Source: Pseudomonas sp. B28(2017) (lineage in GTDB: Bacteria; Pseudomonadota; Gammaproteobacteria; Pseudomonadales; Pseudomonadaceae). From it: a stretch of 64,000 nucleotides of DNA. Position 1 is the first letter of the stretch; each line of letters starts with the position of its first letter. The stretch covers positions 124,001 through 188,000 of the forward strand of contig NZ_NEJH01000002.1 of NCBI RefSeq assembly GCF_002113025.1. Reading direction: 5' to 3'. Below, piece by piece: positions 47,938-55,656 of this stretch. The translations under genes and the position numbers were made by a program. The notes under the pieces are model-generated. The model was not told the origin of the DNA, ran no database searches, and saw only the letters and a program-made list of their open reading frames with translations.

Positions 47938-48946
47938 TCGATTGCCCCCCGACCATAATGGCACTCATCACCCCTTCCACAAGCGGATCAAGATCCAACA
48001 TACGTTCGAAATTTATAACCTGAAGATTATATTGAGCCTGATTTCTATATTTCATCTTCAGCAGTGCCGTTTCGACTTGCATCGAAGCGTGCCCGGCATC
48101 CAGATGGACTGATCTAAATGTTCTCGGCTCGCGATACCGAAACATATTACGCTCCCAGATACAGGTAAACACAACGGCGAAATTTACGTCAAAATCGATA
48201 TATGAATCGCGGACGCCAAACAGCGGTGTATATAGGTCCGGGGTATCAACAATTTTGACGGTATTAAAGCTATACGTCACGGCATTGAAGTGATGGACAG
48301 TCTGGTTGGCGAAATCCACCAGATACGCTTCAACCGGATGCCGCCCGCCGCCACTGGGCACTGTCTTTTTGAACACCCGACCACCGGTATTGAGTTGTGC
48401 CTCCTTTTGTACGCCCAGGCTCAGACTTACTGCACTCAGGATGTTCTCCAGATCACAGCCCGTGCCGCCTGCGCTGATGAGTTCTGCACTACGTTGCGGG
48501 TTAACGCCTTGCACCGAGACCGGGGATTCAGAATAGGCTTTGAAACGCTCCATTTCCTCTTCCACGGCCAGATATTCTTGCATTCGTTTATTGTCTCTGG
48601 TGCGACCATCCTTGTCGTATTCAAAAAACGGATAATTGTGCGTAACGCTCAAGTAGTCTGACGCACTTTTCCAGTTATAGTTCTTCAACTCAGCAACTCT
48701 GTCGTCACTGGCCGTGGCGCTACCGCTTAGTTTGACAAACTCGCTATCAATTAATTTTTCCAGCAGTTCTGATAGCGCACCCTTTTCCGTTCCAGGCGGA
48801 ATTGAACGCGCAGAGAAGCCCAATAGATATTCGACAACAGGAAAGGAAATTCGAACTCTCTGGCGTGAGCCTATTAGATAAGCCAACGCATATTTTTCAA
48901 GCGTAATAATTCTTAAATCGGAATTTACCGACAGACTGGCAACCAT
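47927..48946 (-). CDS. SagB-type dehydrogenase with winged-helix-like N-terminus (island enzyme A)
   Basis: A 339-residue protein; ATG preceded by AGGAG nine bases away. Residues 25-75 (FPVVEYLLGFSARSI...LLEKLIDSEFVKL) have the pattern of the winged-helix peptide-recognition (RRE-like) domain at the front of many SagB proteins. The flavin domain contains PSGGGRHPVEAYLVD near residue 200 and RSVHLDAGHASMQVETAL. In TOMM pathways SagB oxidises azolines to azoles on a leader-bound precursor. The putative precursor gene ends 81 bases upstream, with a hairpin between. No YcaO cyclodehydratase is present in the window, so the reaction is open. Confidence 0.8.
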   Translation of the reverse strand: MVASLSVNSDLRIITLEKYALAYLIGSRQRVRISFPVVEYLLGFSARSIPPGTEKGALSELLEKLIDSEFVKLSGSATASDDRVAELKNYNWKSASDYLSVTHNYPFFEYDKDGRTRDNKRMQEYLAVEEEMERFKAYSESPVSVQGVNPQRSAELISAGGTGCDLENILSAVSLSLGVQKEAQLNTGGRVFKKTVPSGGGRHPVEAYLVDFANQTVHHFNAVTYSFNTVKIVDTPDLYTPLFGVRDSYIDFDVNFAVVFTCIWERNMFRYREPRTFRSVHLDAGHASMQVETALLKMKYRNQAQYNLQVINFERMLDLDPLVEGVMSAIMVGGQSNAA

Positions 48947-48969
48947 GCCTGCTTACTCCTGAACGATGA

Positions 48970-48995
48970 AACAGGGCAATTTTAATTACCCTGTT
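48970..48995 (-). promoter_or_regulatory. Hairpin between peptide gene and modification genes
   Basis: AACAGGG and CCCTGTT form a perfect 7-base stem, extended by AATT/AATT pairing after one mismatch, 32 bases downstream of the peptide stop. Followed by TT and then the ribosome site of enzyme A. It could be a leaky terminator or RNA stabiliser giving more peptide mRNA than enzyme mRNA. Confidence 0.6.
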
Positions 48996-49027
48996 CCGAC
49001 ACAGCTTTTTACGAAAAACGGGTTAAC

Positions 49028-49186
49028 TTAGTTAATGCCACCGTCACCATGCTGCAAGCAAGCTTCGTTTCGTTCGATTTCCACAAAATCTGCAACGTCA
49101 TATTGCTCGCTGATTTTCTGGGCGTTATCTACAGCAGTTTTGATCGAGGTTTCGGTAGATGCTATAGAAGTTTTTTCGATAGGCAT
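49028..49186 (-). CDS. Candidate RiPP precursor peptide, 52 residues
   Basis: ATG 49186, with GAGGAG ten bases upstream, opens a 52-codon frame ending in TAA at 49028. The peptide starts MPIEKTSIASTETSIKTAVD and ends ERNEACLQHGDGGIN. The first 40 residues are acidic and helical (AQKISEQYDVADFVEIE), as in RiPP leader peptides; the last 12 (ACLQHGDGGIN region) hold the single Cys, a His and a Gly-rich tail, as a core would. It has its own promoter and stands at the head of the enzyme genes. No homologue is recognised and no Gly-Gly protease is encoded nearby (a GG pair does occur in the tail). Confidence 0.8.
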   Translation of the reverse strand: MPIEKTSIASTETSIKTAVDNAQKISEQYDVADFVEIERNEACLQHGDGGIN

Positions 49187-49734
49187 GATTCATACTCCTC
49201 TATTAGTTATTTGTGTCCGCTGATAACGAACGCCCCCAATCTAAACAAATGAGAACCTGTGTCAACATGCGATTTCTCGCTAAATAAATATATTGGATCC
49301 AATTTGATTATTAAATTTGACGACTCACCGAACGCCTGCTAGCGATAAACCAGTGGTTGTATAATCTCCTATTTATTAGTCAAAAGCCTGTAAGAGATTG
49401 ACTATGTAGCTGATTGCCATCCGTCCAGAAAAGAGAAAAAACGCCGCCATGCATCATGGTTTTTAATACCTAAACGAAATTAAAAAAATAAAACATATCT
49501 CCATTAAATATCAAAAAACTTCAGAATTCCCGCTTGAAATTTCTGGCTTTTGGAAATCGGAGGGCTTTAAACCAGCTGTTTCAGGATTTACCGGAAGGAC
49601 TTTGAGATGTTAAAAGACCGATGTTGCTCAAGCGGCCCCATCAGAAAGCAGGGCCGGGGGAGGTCACCAGCGCCCGCCATGAAGGCTGACGCCGGTGTAA
49701 TGAAGCAAGGAGCGAGCAATCCCTGCTTCAGATG
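49187..49734. other. AT-rich intergenic region between leuS copy and peptide gene
   Basis: I find no gene with a ribosome site in these 548 bases. Besides the promoter above, there is a perfect 12-base palindrome ATTGGATCCAAT (49292-49303) 27 bases upstream of the -35 box and, next to it, an imperfect inverted repeat AATTT-N8-AAATT (49301-49318). These are candidate operator sites. The remainder is markedly AT-rich compared with the chromosome around it, and contains no recognisable terminator for leuS. Confidence 0.5.
49238..49265 (-). promoter_or_regulatory. Sigma70-type promoter of the peptide operon
   Basis: On the minus strand TTGACA (49260-49265) is followed after 16 bases by TAGATT (49238-49243). 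The -35 box is perfect and the -10 box matches four of six. Transcription would start near 49231, leaving a leader of about 45 bases before the peptide ATG. Confidence 0.6.
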
Positions 49735-52332
49735 TTACAGAACGATATTGACCAGGCGACCCGGCACGATAATGATTTTTTTCGCAGTGCCCTCGATGAA
49801 TCGCGCGACTGCTTCGTCGTTGAGTGCACAGGCCTCTATTTCGGCTCGGCCGGCCTTGGCGGATACTACGATTTCCCCGCGCAACTTGCCGTTGACCTGG
49901 ACCATCAGTTTCAACTCAGAGCGAGTGAGTACGTCAGGTGAAGCAATGGGCCACTGCGATTCGAGAATGTCCTCGGCGAACCCCAGTTCGGTCCAAAGTA
50001 CATGGGCGATGTGCGGTGTAATCGGGTTGATGACTTTCAGCAGGATCTCGATCCCCTCTCGAATGACGTTGCCTGAGGCGGCCTTCTCGCTTTCAAGCAG
50101 GTTGAGGATTTTCATCACACCGGAGACGATGGTGTTGTAGTGCAGTTTTTCATAGTCCTTGTTGATGCTCTCCAACACACTATGAATTTCGAACCGCAGT
50201 TGCGCGGAGCGCTCGTCCAGACTGCCTCGCTGCACTGAAGCCACGATGGTATTCTGATGCTTGAAGGCGAAATTCCATAACCGCCGCAGGTAGCGATAGG
50301 CTCCCTCCACGCCGCTGTCACTCCAGACGATGCTTTGCGTGGGCGGTCCGGCGAAAATGGTAAACAGGCGAGCTGTGTCAGCACCGAACTTCTCGATGAT
50401 TTCCCGTGGCTCGACGACGTTATTTTTCGATTTGGACATTTTTTCGATGCCGCCCATGATGACGGGCAAACCATCTTCCTTGGCGAGCGCCTCAATCGCC
50501 TGCCCCCCGTCACCGAACCTGACGTCGACTTCCGCCGGGTAGAACCAGCGTTTGGCGCCATCATCCGCTTCTCTGTAGAAGCACTCACGCAACAACATGC
50601 CCTGCGTGAACAGATTCTTGAACGGCTCATCAATCTCGATCAGCCCTTCATCACGCATCGCCTTGGTCCAGAACCGCGCGTACAGCAAATGCAGGACGGC
50701 ATGTTCGACGCCGCCGATGTAGTGATCCATCGGCATCCAGTATTTTGCAGGCCCGGCGACCATCGCGTCTTGATCACCCGGCTCGCAGTAGCGCATGAAA
50801 TACCAGCTGGAATCGACAAACGTGTCCATAGTGTCGGTTTCTCGCCGCGCGGGGCTACCGCAGGACGGACAATCGACATGCAAGAAATCAGGGTGTTTGA
50901 GCAAGGGATTGCCGGAGCCGTCGGGTATACAGTCCAGAGGCAAAATGACTGGCAGGTCCTTGAGCGGAACCGGGACATCACCGCACTGGTCGCAATAAAT
51001 CATCGGGATCGGCGTGCCCCAGTAGCGCTGACGGGATATGCCCCAGTCCCGGAGTCGCCAGTTTGTTTTTTTCTCGCCGCCATGGTTGGCCAGTTCAGCG
51101 GTAATGGCTTCACTCGCCTCTTTGATTCCCAGACCGTCAAATGCGCCTGAATTGATCAGCACACCACGATCTTTCGCGGCGTATGACGCATCCCATACGC
51201 ACTCGTCATACTCTAGCCCTTCAATGGCGATGACTGGTCGGATCGGGAGGCCTTTTTTACGGGCCAGTGAAAAATCACGCTCATCATGAGCTGCCACGCC
51301 CATGACCGCACCCGTGCCGTACCCCGCAACCAGATAATTCACCACCCATACAGGAATTGATGCACCGTTGATAGGATGCTCGACGGTGAAGCCGGTGAAT
51401 ACGCCGTCCTGATCAATGCTGTAAAGTTGTGCTTCGCTGGTGCCGCCACTTTTGAATTGCCCGATCACCTCTGCCAACTCTGGATTGAGCTCCACCGCCC
51501 GCAGGGCGATCGGGTGTTCCGGGGGGATGGCGCAGAAAGTCACGCCCATCAAGGTTTCGGCGCGGGTGGTAAACACCGACAGCTGCCCTTCCTCAATGAG
51601 CGCTCCATTTTTATCCTGTATTTGATGAGGGAATGCAAAGCTCACCCCTTCACTTTTACCAATCCAGTTGCGCTGCATGGACTTGACCATTTCCGGCCAA
51701 CCATCCAGGTTATCGATATCCTTGAGCAATTCCTCGGCATATTGAGTGATCGCAAAGTAATAGCCAGGCACTTCTCTCTTTTCGACCAGCGCGCCTGATC
51801 TCCAGCCCCGGCCATTAATAACTTGTTCATTAGCCAGTACGGTTTTATCGACAGGGTCCCAATTGACAACCTGGGTATGTTTGTAAGCAATACCTTTTTC
51901 AAGCATTTTCAAAAAGAACCACTGGTTCCATTTGTAATAGTCAGGATCACAGGTTGCAACTTCACGGCTCCAGTCGATACTAAGCCCGAGGGGACTCAAC
52001 TGCCCCTTCATATCCCGAATGTTCTGACGCGTCCAGTCTGAGGGCGACTTATTGGAAGCCAGCGCAGCATTTTCGGCTGGCAGCCCGAATGCGTCCCAGC
52101 CCATTGGCATCAACACGTTGAAGCCTTTCATGCGCATTTGCCGCGCAAGAACATCATTGATAGTGTAGTTGCGAACATGCCCCATATGCAGTTTCCCCGA
52201 CGGGTACGGCAACATGGAACACGCATAATACTTGGGGCGCGAAGGGTGCTCGGAAACTTCAAATGTTTTTCTGACAGCCCAATCGGCTTGAGCGCTAGCT
52301 TCGACCTCGGCCGGATTGTATCTTTCCTGCAT
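49735..52332 (-). CDS. leuS: Leucyl-tRNA synthetase, apparently a non-standard additional copy
   Basis: A complete 865-residue LeuRS. Class I signature PSGKLHMGH (residues 49-57) and EKMSKSKNN are intact, as are the editing domain threonine-rich TTRAETLMG and GTGAVMGVAAHDERD, the zinc-type loop with CDQC and CPSC, and the C-terminal tRNA-binding part. It should charge tRNA-Leu. Compared with the Pseudomonas LeuRS I remember (starting MHEQYQP, and located next to lptE-holA), this one differs throughout: it begins MQERYNPAEVEASAQ and reads more like betaproteobacterial enzymes. It lies upstream of, and in the same orientation as, the peptide and flavoprotein genes. I infer a horizontally acquired second copy, perhaps for self-resistance. 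Confidence 0.9.
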   Translation of the reverse strand: MQERYNPAEVEASAQADWAVRKTFEVSEHPSRPKYYACSMLPYPSGKLHMGHVRNYTINDVLARQMRMKGFNVLMPMGWDAFGLPAENAALASNKSPSDWTRQNIRDMKGQLSPLGLSIDWSREVATCDPDYYKWNQWFFLKMLEKGIAYKHTQVVNWDPVDKTVLANEQVINGRGWRSGALVEKREVPGYYFAITQYAEELLKDIDNLDGWPEMVKSMQRNWIGKSEGVSFAFPHQIQDKNGALIEEGQLSVFTTRAETLMGVTFCAIPPEHPIALRAVELNPELAEVIGQFKSGGTSEAQLYSIDQDGVFTGFTVEHPINGASIPVWVVNYLVAGYGTGAVMGVAAHDERDFSLARKKGLPIRPVIAIEGLEYDECVWDASYAAKDRGVLINSGAFDGLGIKEASEAITAELANHGGEKKTNWRLRDWGISRQRYWGTPIPMIYCDQCGDVPVPLKDLPVILPLDCIPDGSGNPLLKHPDFLHVDCPSCGSPARRETDTMDTFVDSSWYFMRYCEPGDQDAMVAGPAKYWMPMDHYIGGVEHAVLHLLYARFWTKAMRDEGLIEIDEPFKNLFTQGMLLRECFYREADDGAKRWFYPAEVDVRFGDGGQAIEALAKEDGLPVIMGGIEKMSKSKNNVVEPREIIEKFGADTARLFTIFAGPPTQSIVWSDSGVEGAYRYLRRLWNFAFKHQNTIVASVQRGSLDERSAQLRFEIHSVLESINKDYEKLHYNTIVSGVMKILNLLESEKAASGNVIREGIEILLKVINPITPHIAHVLWTELGFAEDILESQWPIASPDVLTRSELKLMVQVNGKLRGEIVVSAKAGRAEIEACALNDEAVARFIEGTAKKIIIVPGRLVNIVL

Positions 52333-52580
52333 AAATACCCTCTCTGTACTTATCTATAAGAAGAAAGATCTCATGACCTTCCATTAGTCAGTCAACCCGT
52401 ACTCCGTTAACGCCCTACCATACAGTACAAACCCGAAGGCTTTCCAGTCGCAGGCCAGGGTCTGCAATTTCGATCAAAATCGCGCCTGCTGCCAGAACTG
52501 GCAGCTACGCTGACTGCATTTCTGCTTAGTTTTATGTCGACGCCTGCGGTGTCTTTTCTGAACGGCGCCGGACATTTCCG

Positions 52581-52586
52581 TATAAT
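52581..52586 (+). promoter_or_regulatory. -10 box upstream of the RNA methyltransferase
   Basis: A perfect TATAAT lies 31 bases before the GTG at 52617. The -35 region at the matching distance (around 52558, CTGAAC) is poor. The rest of the 284-base gap between leuS and this gene (52333-52616) shows no gene and includes the leuS leader with ribosome site GAGAGGG. Confidence 0.55.
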
Positions 52587-52616
52587 CGCCCTCTTTTTCC
52601 CGAAGGCACCCCGCTC

Positions 52617-53087
52617 GTGGCAGACAAACGGTACAGCTGCATTGGTTTGTATAACCCCAAATCACCGGAAAACGTAGGTTCGGTGATGCGAGCCGCTGGC
52701 TGTTATGGCGTGGCGTCAGTGTTCTACACCGGCAAACGCTATGAACGCGCTGCCGACTTCGTCACCGATACCAAGCGCGTGCACTACGACATCCCGCTGA
52801 TCGGCATCGACGACCTGAAGAAAATCCTGCCCCTCAATTGTGTGCCCGTCGCCGTGGAACTGGTCGAAGGCGCTCGCCCGTTGCCGGAATACACCCACCC
52901 GGATCGCGCGCTCTACATCTTCGGCCCGGAAGACGGATCGCTGGATAAAGAGATTCGCGACTGGTGCGAAGACGTGGTCTACATTCCGACCACCGGCTGC
53001 ATGAACCTGGCCGCCACGGTCAACGTCGTGCTCTACGACCGCATGGCCAAGGGGCTCAATACCCGCTCCGGGCCAAAATTCCGCTGA
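52617..53087 (+). CDS. SPOUT/TrmH-family RNA methyltransferase
   Basis: A 156-residue protein with start GTG 52617 (MADKRYSCIGLYNPKSPENVG). NPKSPENVGSVMRAAGCYG is motif 1, YIFGPEDGSLDKEI motif 2 and IPTTGCMNLAATVNVVLYDR motif 3 of trefoil-knot SpoU/TrmH enzymes, which 2'-O-methylate tRNA or rRNA using SAM. There is no accessory RNA-binding domain, as in TrmL, but the sequence is not close to TrmL, so the target nucleotide is left open. It marks the right edge of the accessory island. Confidence 0.88.
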   Translation: MADKRYSCIGLYNPKSPENVGSVMRAAGCYGVASVFYTGKRYERAADFVTDTKRVHYDIPLIGIDDLKKILPLNCVPVAVELVEGARPLPEYTHPDRALYIFGPEDGSLDKEIRDWCEDVVYIPTTGCMNLAATVNVVLYDRMAKGLNTRSGPKFR

Positions 53088-53167
53088 ATCGCCGCACATC
53101 CGATTGAACGAGCTGCCTGCCCGGGCAGTCAGCTTAACTATCGATCACTGAAGCCTGGAGACAGACC

Positions 53168-53545
53168 ATGAGCGAACTCAAACCCGTCGAAAATATCGAT
53201 TCCACCCCGTTCCAGAGCCCCTCCGGGCAGAACGTGCAGGGCTGGGAACGCATCGGCTCCCTGGCCGGCGGCGTGGTGATGGTGGGCAAGGGCCTGCGTC
53301 GTGGCGGGATATTTGGCCTGATCCAGGTGGCCATCGGCGGCGTGGCCCTGGCACGCGGCATCACCGGCCACAGCTCGGCGAAAAGCCTGCTGGAGAAAAG
53401 CCGTCAGGACATGAACAACGTGCGGACGAAAATCCAGCGGGCGGGTGAAGAACTGAAAACGCTGAAGGCCAATGCCGAAGCGGCGACCAAAACCGCCAGC
53501 GTTACCGGCAATGACGCCTTGAGGTCGCCGAAAACCGGGGTTTGA
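53168..53545 (+). CDS. DUF2892-like small membrane protein
   Basis: A 125-residue protein. Residues 25-65 (RIGSLAGGVVMVGKGLRRGGIFGLIQVAIGGVALARGITGH in pieces) form two short glycine-rich hydrophobic segments typical of DUF2892 proteins. The C-terminal half is a charged helix (LLEKSRQDMNNVRTKIQRAG). Function unknown. An 80-base gap separates it from the methyltransferase gene. Confidence 0.7.
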   Translation: MSELKPVENIDSTPFQSPSGQNVQGWERIGSLAGGVVMVGKGLRRGGIFGLIQVAIGGVALARGITGHSSAKSLLEKSRQDMNNVRTKIQRAGEELKTLKANAEAATKTASVTGNDALRSPKTGV

Positions 53546-53592
53546 TCCTGGATTTGCGCTTAAGCAACTGGCCTCATCGTCGGAACGCCGCC

Positions 53593-53662
53593 CGGAGCAA
53601 GCTCGCTCCCACAGGGGGTTTGTGTACAACACAGATCAAATGTGGGAGCGAGCCTGCTCGCG
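53593..53662. repeat. REPIN (two inverted REP elements)
   Basis: CGGAGCAAGCTCGCTCCCAC and the inverted GTGGGAGCGAGCCTGCTCGC flank about 25 bases. The left arm has diverged (AAGCTC instead of AGGCTC). It lies between convergent genes. Confidence 0.88.
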
Positions 53663-53671
53663 AATGCACAG

Positions 53672-54901
53672 TTACTGAATCAACTCGGTACTGAGCACCT
53701 TCGAAGAACCACCGATCACGCTCTCGCTGAGCTGAACAAACGCCTTGGTATCGATATCCCCCTGCCGCATTGCCCCGCGCAACACGTCGTCCAGCGAACG
53801 CTTGTTATGGGTTTTCAGGCGAATTTCGCGATCCAGCTCCTGCAGCAACACCACCGCCCTGGCCAGCTGCGCCGGGTTGATCCGGTCGCTGCGCAGCGTG
53901 GTGACTTTCTGGCTGATCCCGAGCAGTTTGCCGTGCAGGTTCTCGTAGCGTTCATCGCTCATGCCGCCGGCCCGGCGCACCAGTTCGATAGCGTAATACT
54001 CGGCAAAGCCTTCACTGATCCAGTCACTGCGCTGCGTGCCGTTGATCCGCCCGAACATCTGGGCCAACTCACGGACCAGAGCACTGGTGCCACTTTCGCT
54101 GACCAACGGCAGGTGGCTGTTGAGATAGATCGACTCGTGCGCCGACCGGCTGCCGCGCCACATTGGATCATTGGCCCCGACGATCAGCAGTTTGCCTGGG
54201 TGACGCGGATACAGCGCCTGCACTTGCGGCCAGACGAAGGTCAGCAGCGTCAGTACATCCATACGGCGCATACCCTGCCCCAGTGGCGAGGCGACGGTGA
54301 CTTCAGTCTCACCCAGACGCGTACGGCGGCTGCCAAGCTGGCCGGCGAGCATCCAGCCTGTGGGCCGGTCGAACAGTCGGGAAGGGTTATCGATACGGAA
54401 TTTGTTCTGACCAGTGCGCGGCCACGCGGTTTCAACGCTTTTCCAGCCACCGGGCAGCTCGAATTCAAGACGTGAAACCAGTTCGATGCCGTCCTGTTGA
54501 TCGAGTTTGGCCGCCGGCACCAGATCTTCGCCGCGCATCAACGCCCAGTTTGGCGTCATGCGCGTGTCGAAGCTTCCGCTCTTGCGCCCGTGGCTGATAC
54601 TCACGCGGTAGGTCAGGCTGGCCTTGTCAGCCGTCGGGCGCCAGACGCCTCGCGCCGCTTTGCCGGGGATCAGTTGCCATTGGCCGTCGGCCTTGAAATC
54701 GCTGTAGCGGCTGCCGTCGCCAAGGTCGAAATCCAGGCTGCGCACCGCCGAACCCTGGGCGAGCGTCAGGCGCACTTCGGCCTGATCGCTCTGCGGCAAC
54801 AGGTGCACGTGATAATCCAGATTGACCTTGTTCGCCGCCCATAGGGGCGAACTCAGGGCTAATAATCCAACGCCCCACGCCTGCCGCCATCCCACAGCCA
54901 T
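53672..54901 (-). CDS. Exported M1/M61 peptidase-like protein with degenerate zinc site
   Basis: ATG 54901 (MAVGWRQAWGVGLLALSSPLWA, given here in part as MAVGWRQAWGVG), with AAGGAG upstream, gives 409 residues and a signal peptide. The N-terminal half is a beta domain (VNLDYHVHLLPQSDQAEVRL). The second half looks like a gluzincin catalytic region, but where HExxH is expected it reads VRELAQMFG, while the downstream glutamate helix SEGFAEYYAIEL is kept. So it is probably not an active metallopeptidase and may bind peptides or partners in the periplasm. Function unknown. Confidence 0.65.
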   Translation of the reverse strand: MAVGWRQAWGVGLLALSSPLWAANKVNLDYHVHLLPQSDQAEVRLTLAQGSAVRSLDFDLGDGSRYSDFKADGQWQLIPGKAARGVWRPTADKASLTYRVSISHGRKSGSFDTRMTPNWALMRGEDLVPAAKLDQQDGIELVSRLEFELPGGWKSVETAWPRTGQNKFRIDNPSRLFDRPTGWMLAGQLGSRRTRLGETEVTVASPLGQGMRRMDVLTLLTFVWPQVQALYPRHPGKLLIVGANDPMWRGSRSAHESIYLNSHLPLVSESGTSALVRELAQMFGRINGTQRSDWISEGFAEYYAIELVRRAGGMSDERYENLHGKLLGISQKVTTLRSDRINPAQLARAVVLLQELDREIRLKTHNKRSLDDVLRGAMRQGDIDTKAFVQLSESVIGGSSKVLSTELIQ

Positions 54902-54928
54902 ACACACTCCTTCGTGAAACGTTGAACG

Positions 54929-55378
54929 TCAGCCTGCGCGGAAAATCAGGTGATCTTCCCAATCGTCTTCCGGCACGCTGCCTTCGGCGAGCATGCGCCC
55001 GGACTGGGAAATCCGCTCGTGATGTACGGCATCGCGATCACCGCACACCAGGTGATGCCACAACGGCAGGTCCTTGCCTTCGCTGACCAGGCGATAGCCG
55101 CACGTCGGCGGGAGCCATTTGAATTCGTCGGCCTTGCCTGGCGTGAGCTGGATACAGTCCGGCACGGAGTCACGACGGTTAGGATAGTCCGTGCACTGGC
55201 AGGTTTTCAGGTCCAGCAATTTGCAGGCGATGCGCGTGTAATAAACGCTGTTGTCGTCTTCGTCTTCAAGCTTTTGCAGGCAGCACAATCCACAGCCGTC
55301 GCACAGCGACTCCCATTCCTCCTGATCGAGTTGATCGAGGGTCTTGCGTATCCAGAACGGTTCTACTTTGGCGGCCAT
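54929..55378 (-). CDS. YcgN-family cysteine cluster protein
   Basis: ATG 55378 ([18 protein letters not shown]) gives 149 residues. [31 protein letters not shown] and VPDCIQLTP carry the conserved cysteines of UPF0260/YcgN, which probably bind a metal or iron-sulfur centre. The family's role is unknown. The open frame upstream of this ATG has no homology. The gap 55379-55656 contains no gene I can support. Confidence 0.88.
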   Translation of the reverse strand: MAAKVEPFWIRKTLDQLDQEEWESLCDGCGLCCLQKLEDEDDNSVYYTRIACKLLDLKTCQCTDYPNRRDSVPDCIQLTPGKADEFKWLPPTCGYRLVSEGKDLPLWHHLVCGDRDAVHHERISQSGRMLAEGSVPEDDWEDHLIFRAG

Positions 55379-55656
55379 GGTTCGAGCATCGACATCAGGT
55401 GGTGAAAAGGCCGCCAGTCTAGTGCCCGAAGTCCCTTGGGCCAAGCATTGGCGACTGTCGGTAGAACGGGCTTGTCAGTTTCTGCGCTGCCAAGTAGCTT
55501 TGCCAATCGCAAGGAGCCAGACCTGCGTGCCATTAACGCTCAACCGCGTTGCATTACGGTGAACTGCCACGGCTCTGGAAAACCTCACGGCCCGGCTCAA
55601 CGGCGCCCACAGGTTTCGGACAACCCTCACTTTCAAACGTAGCAAGGAATCTCTTG

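Noticed and set aside
43797..48946. Standard TOMM (thiazole/oxazole) cluster
   Set aside because: The SagB-like enzymes fit, but there is no YcaO cyclodehydratase in the window, so that class cannot be assigned.
49607..50140. A 177-codon plus-strand frame overlapping the end of leuS
   Set aside because: No ribosome site or homology; most of it lies over conserved LeuRS sequence.
44377..52332. PEARL-type pathway, in which a tRNA synthetase supplies aminoacyl-tRNA to extend a scaffold peptide
   Set aside because: It would explain LeuRS plus a small peptide, but no LanB-like PEARL ligase of the expected size is present. Kept only as an alternative if such a gene is found elsewhere.
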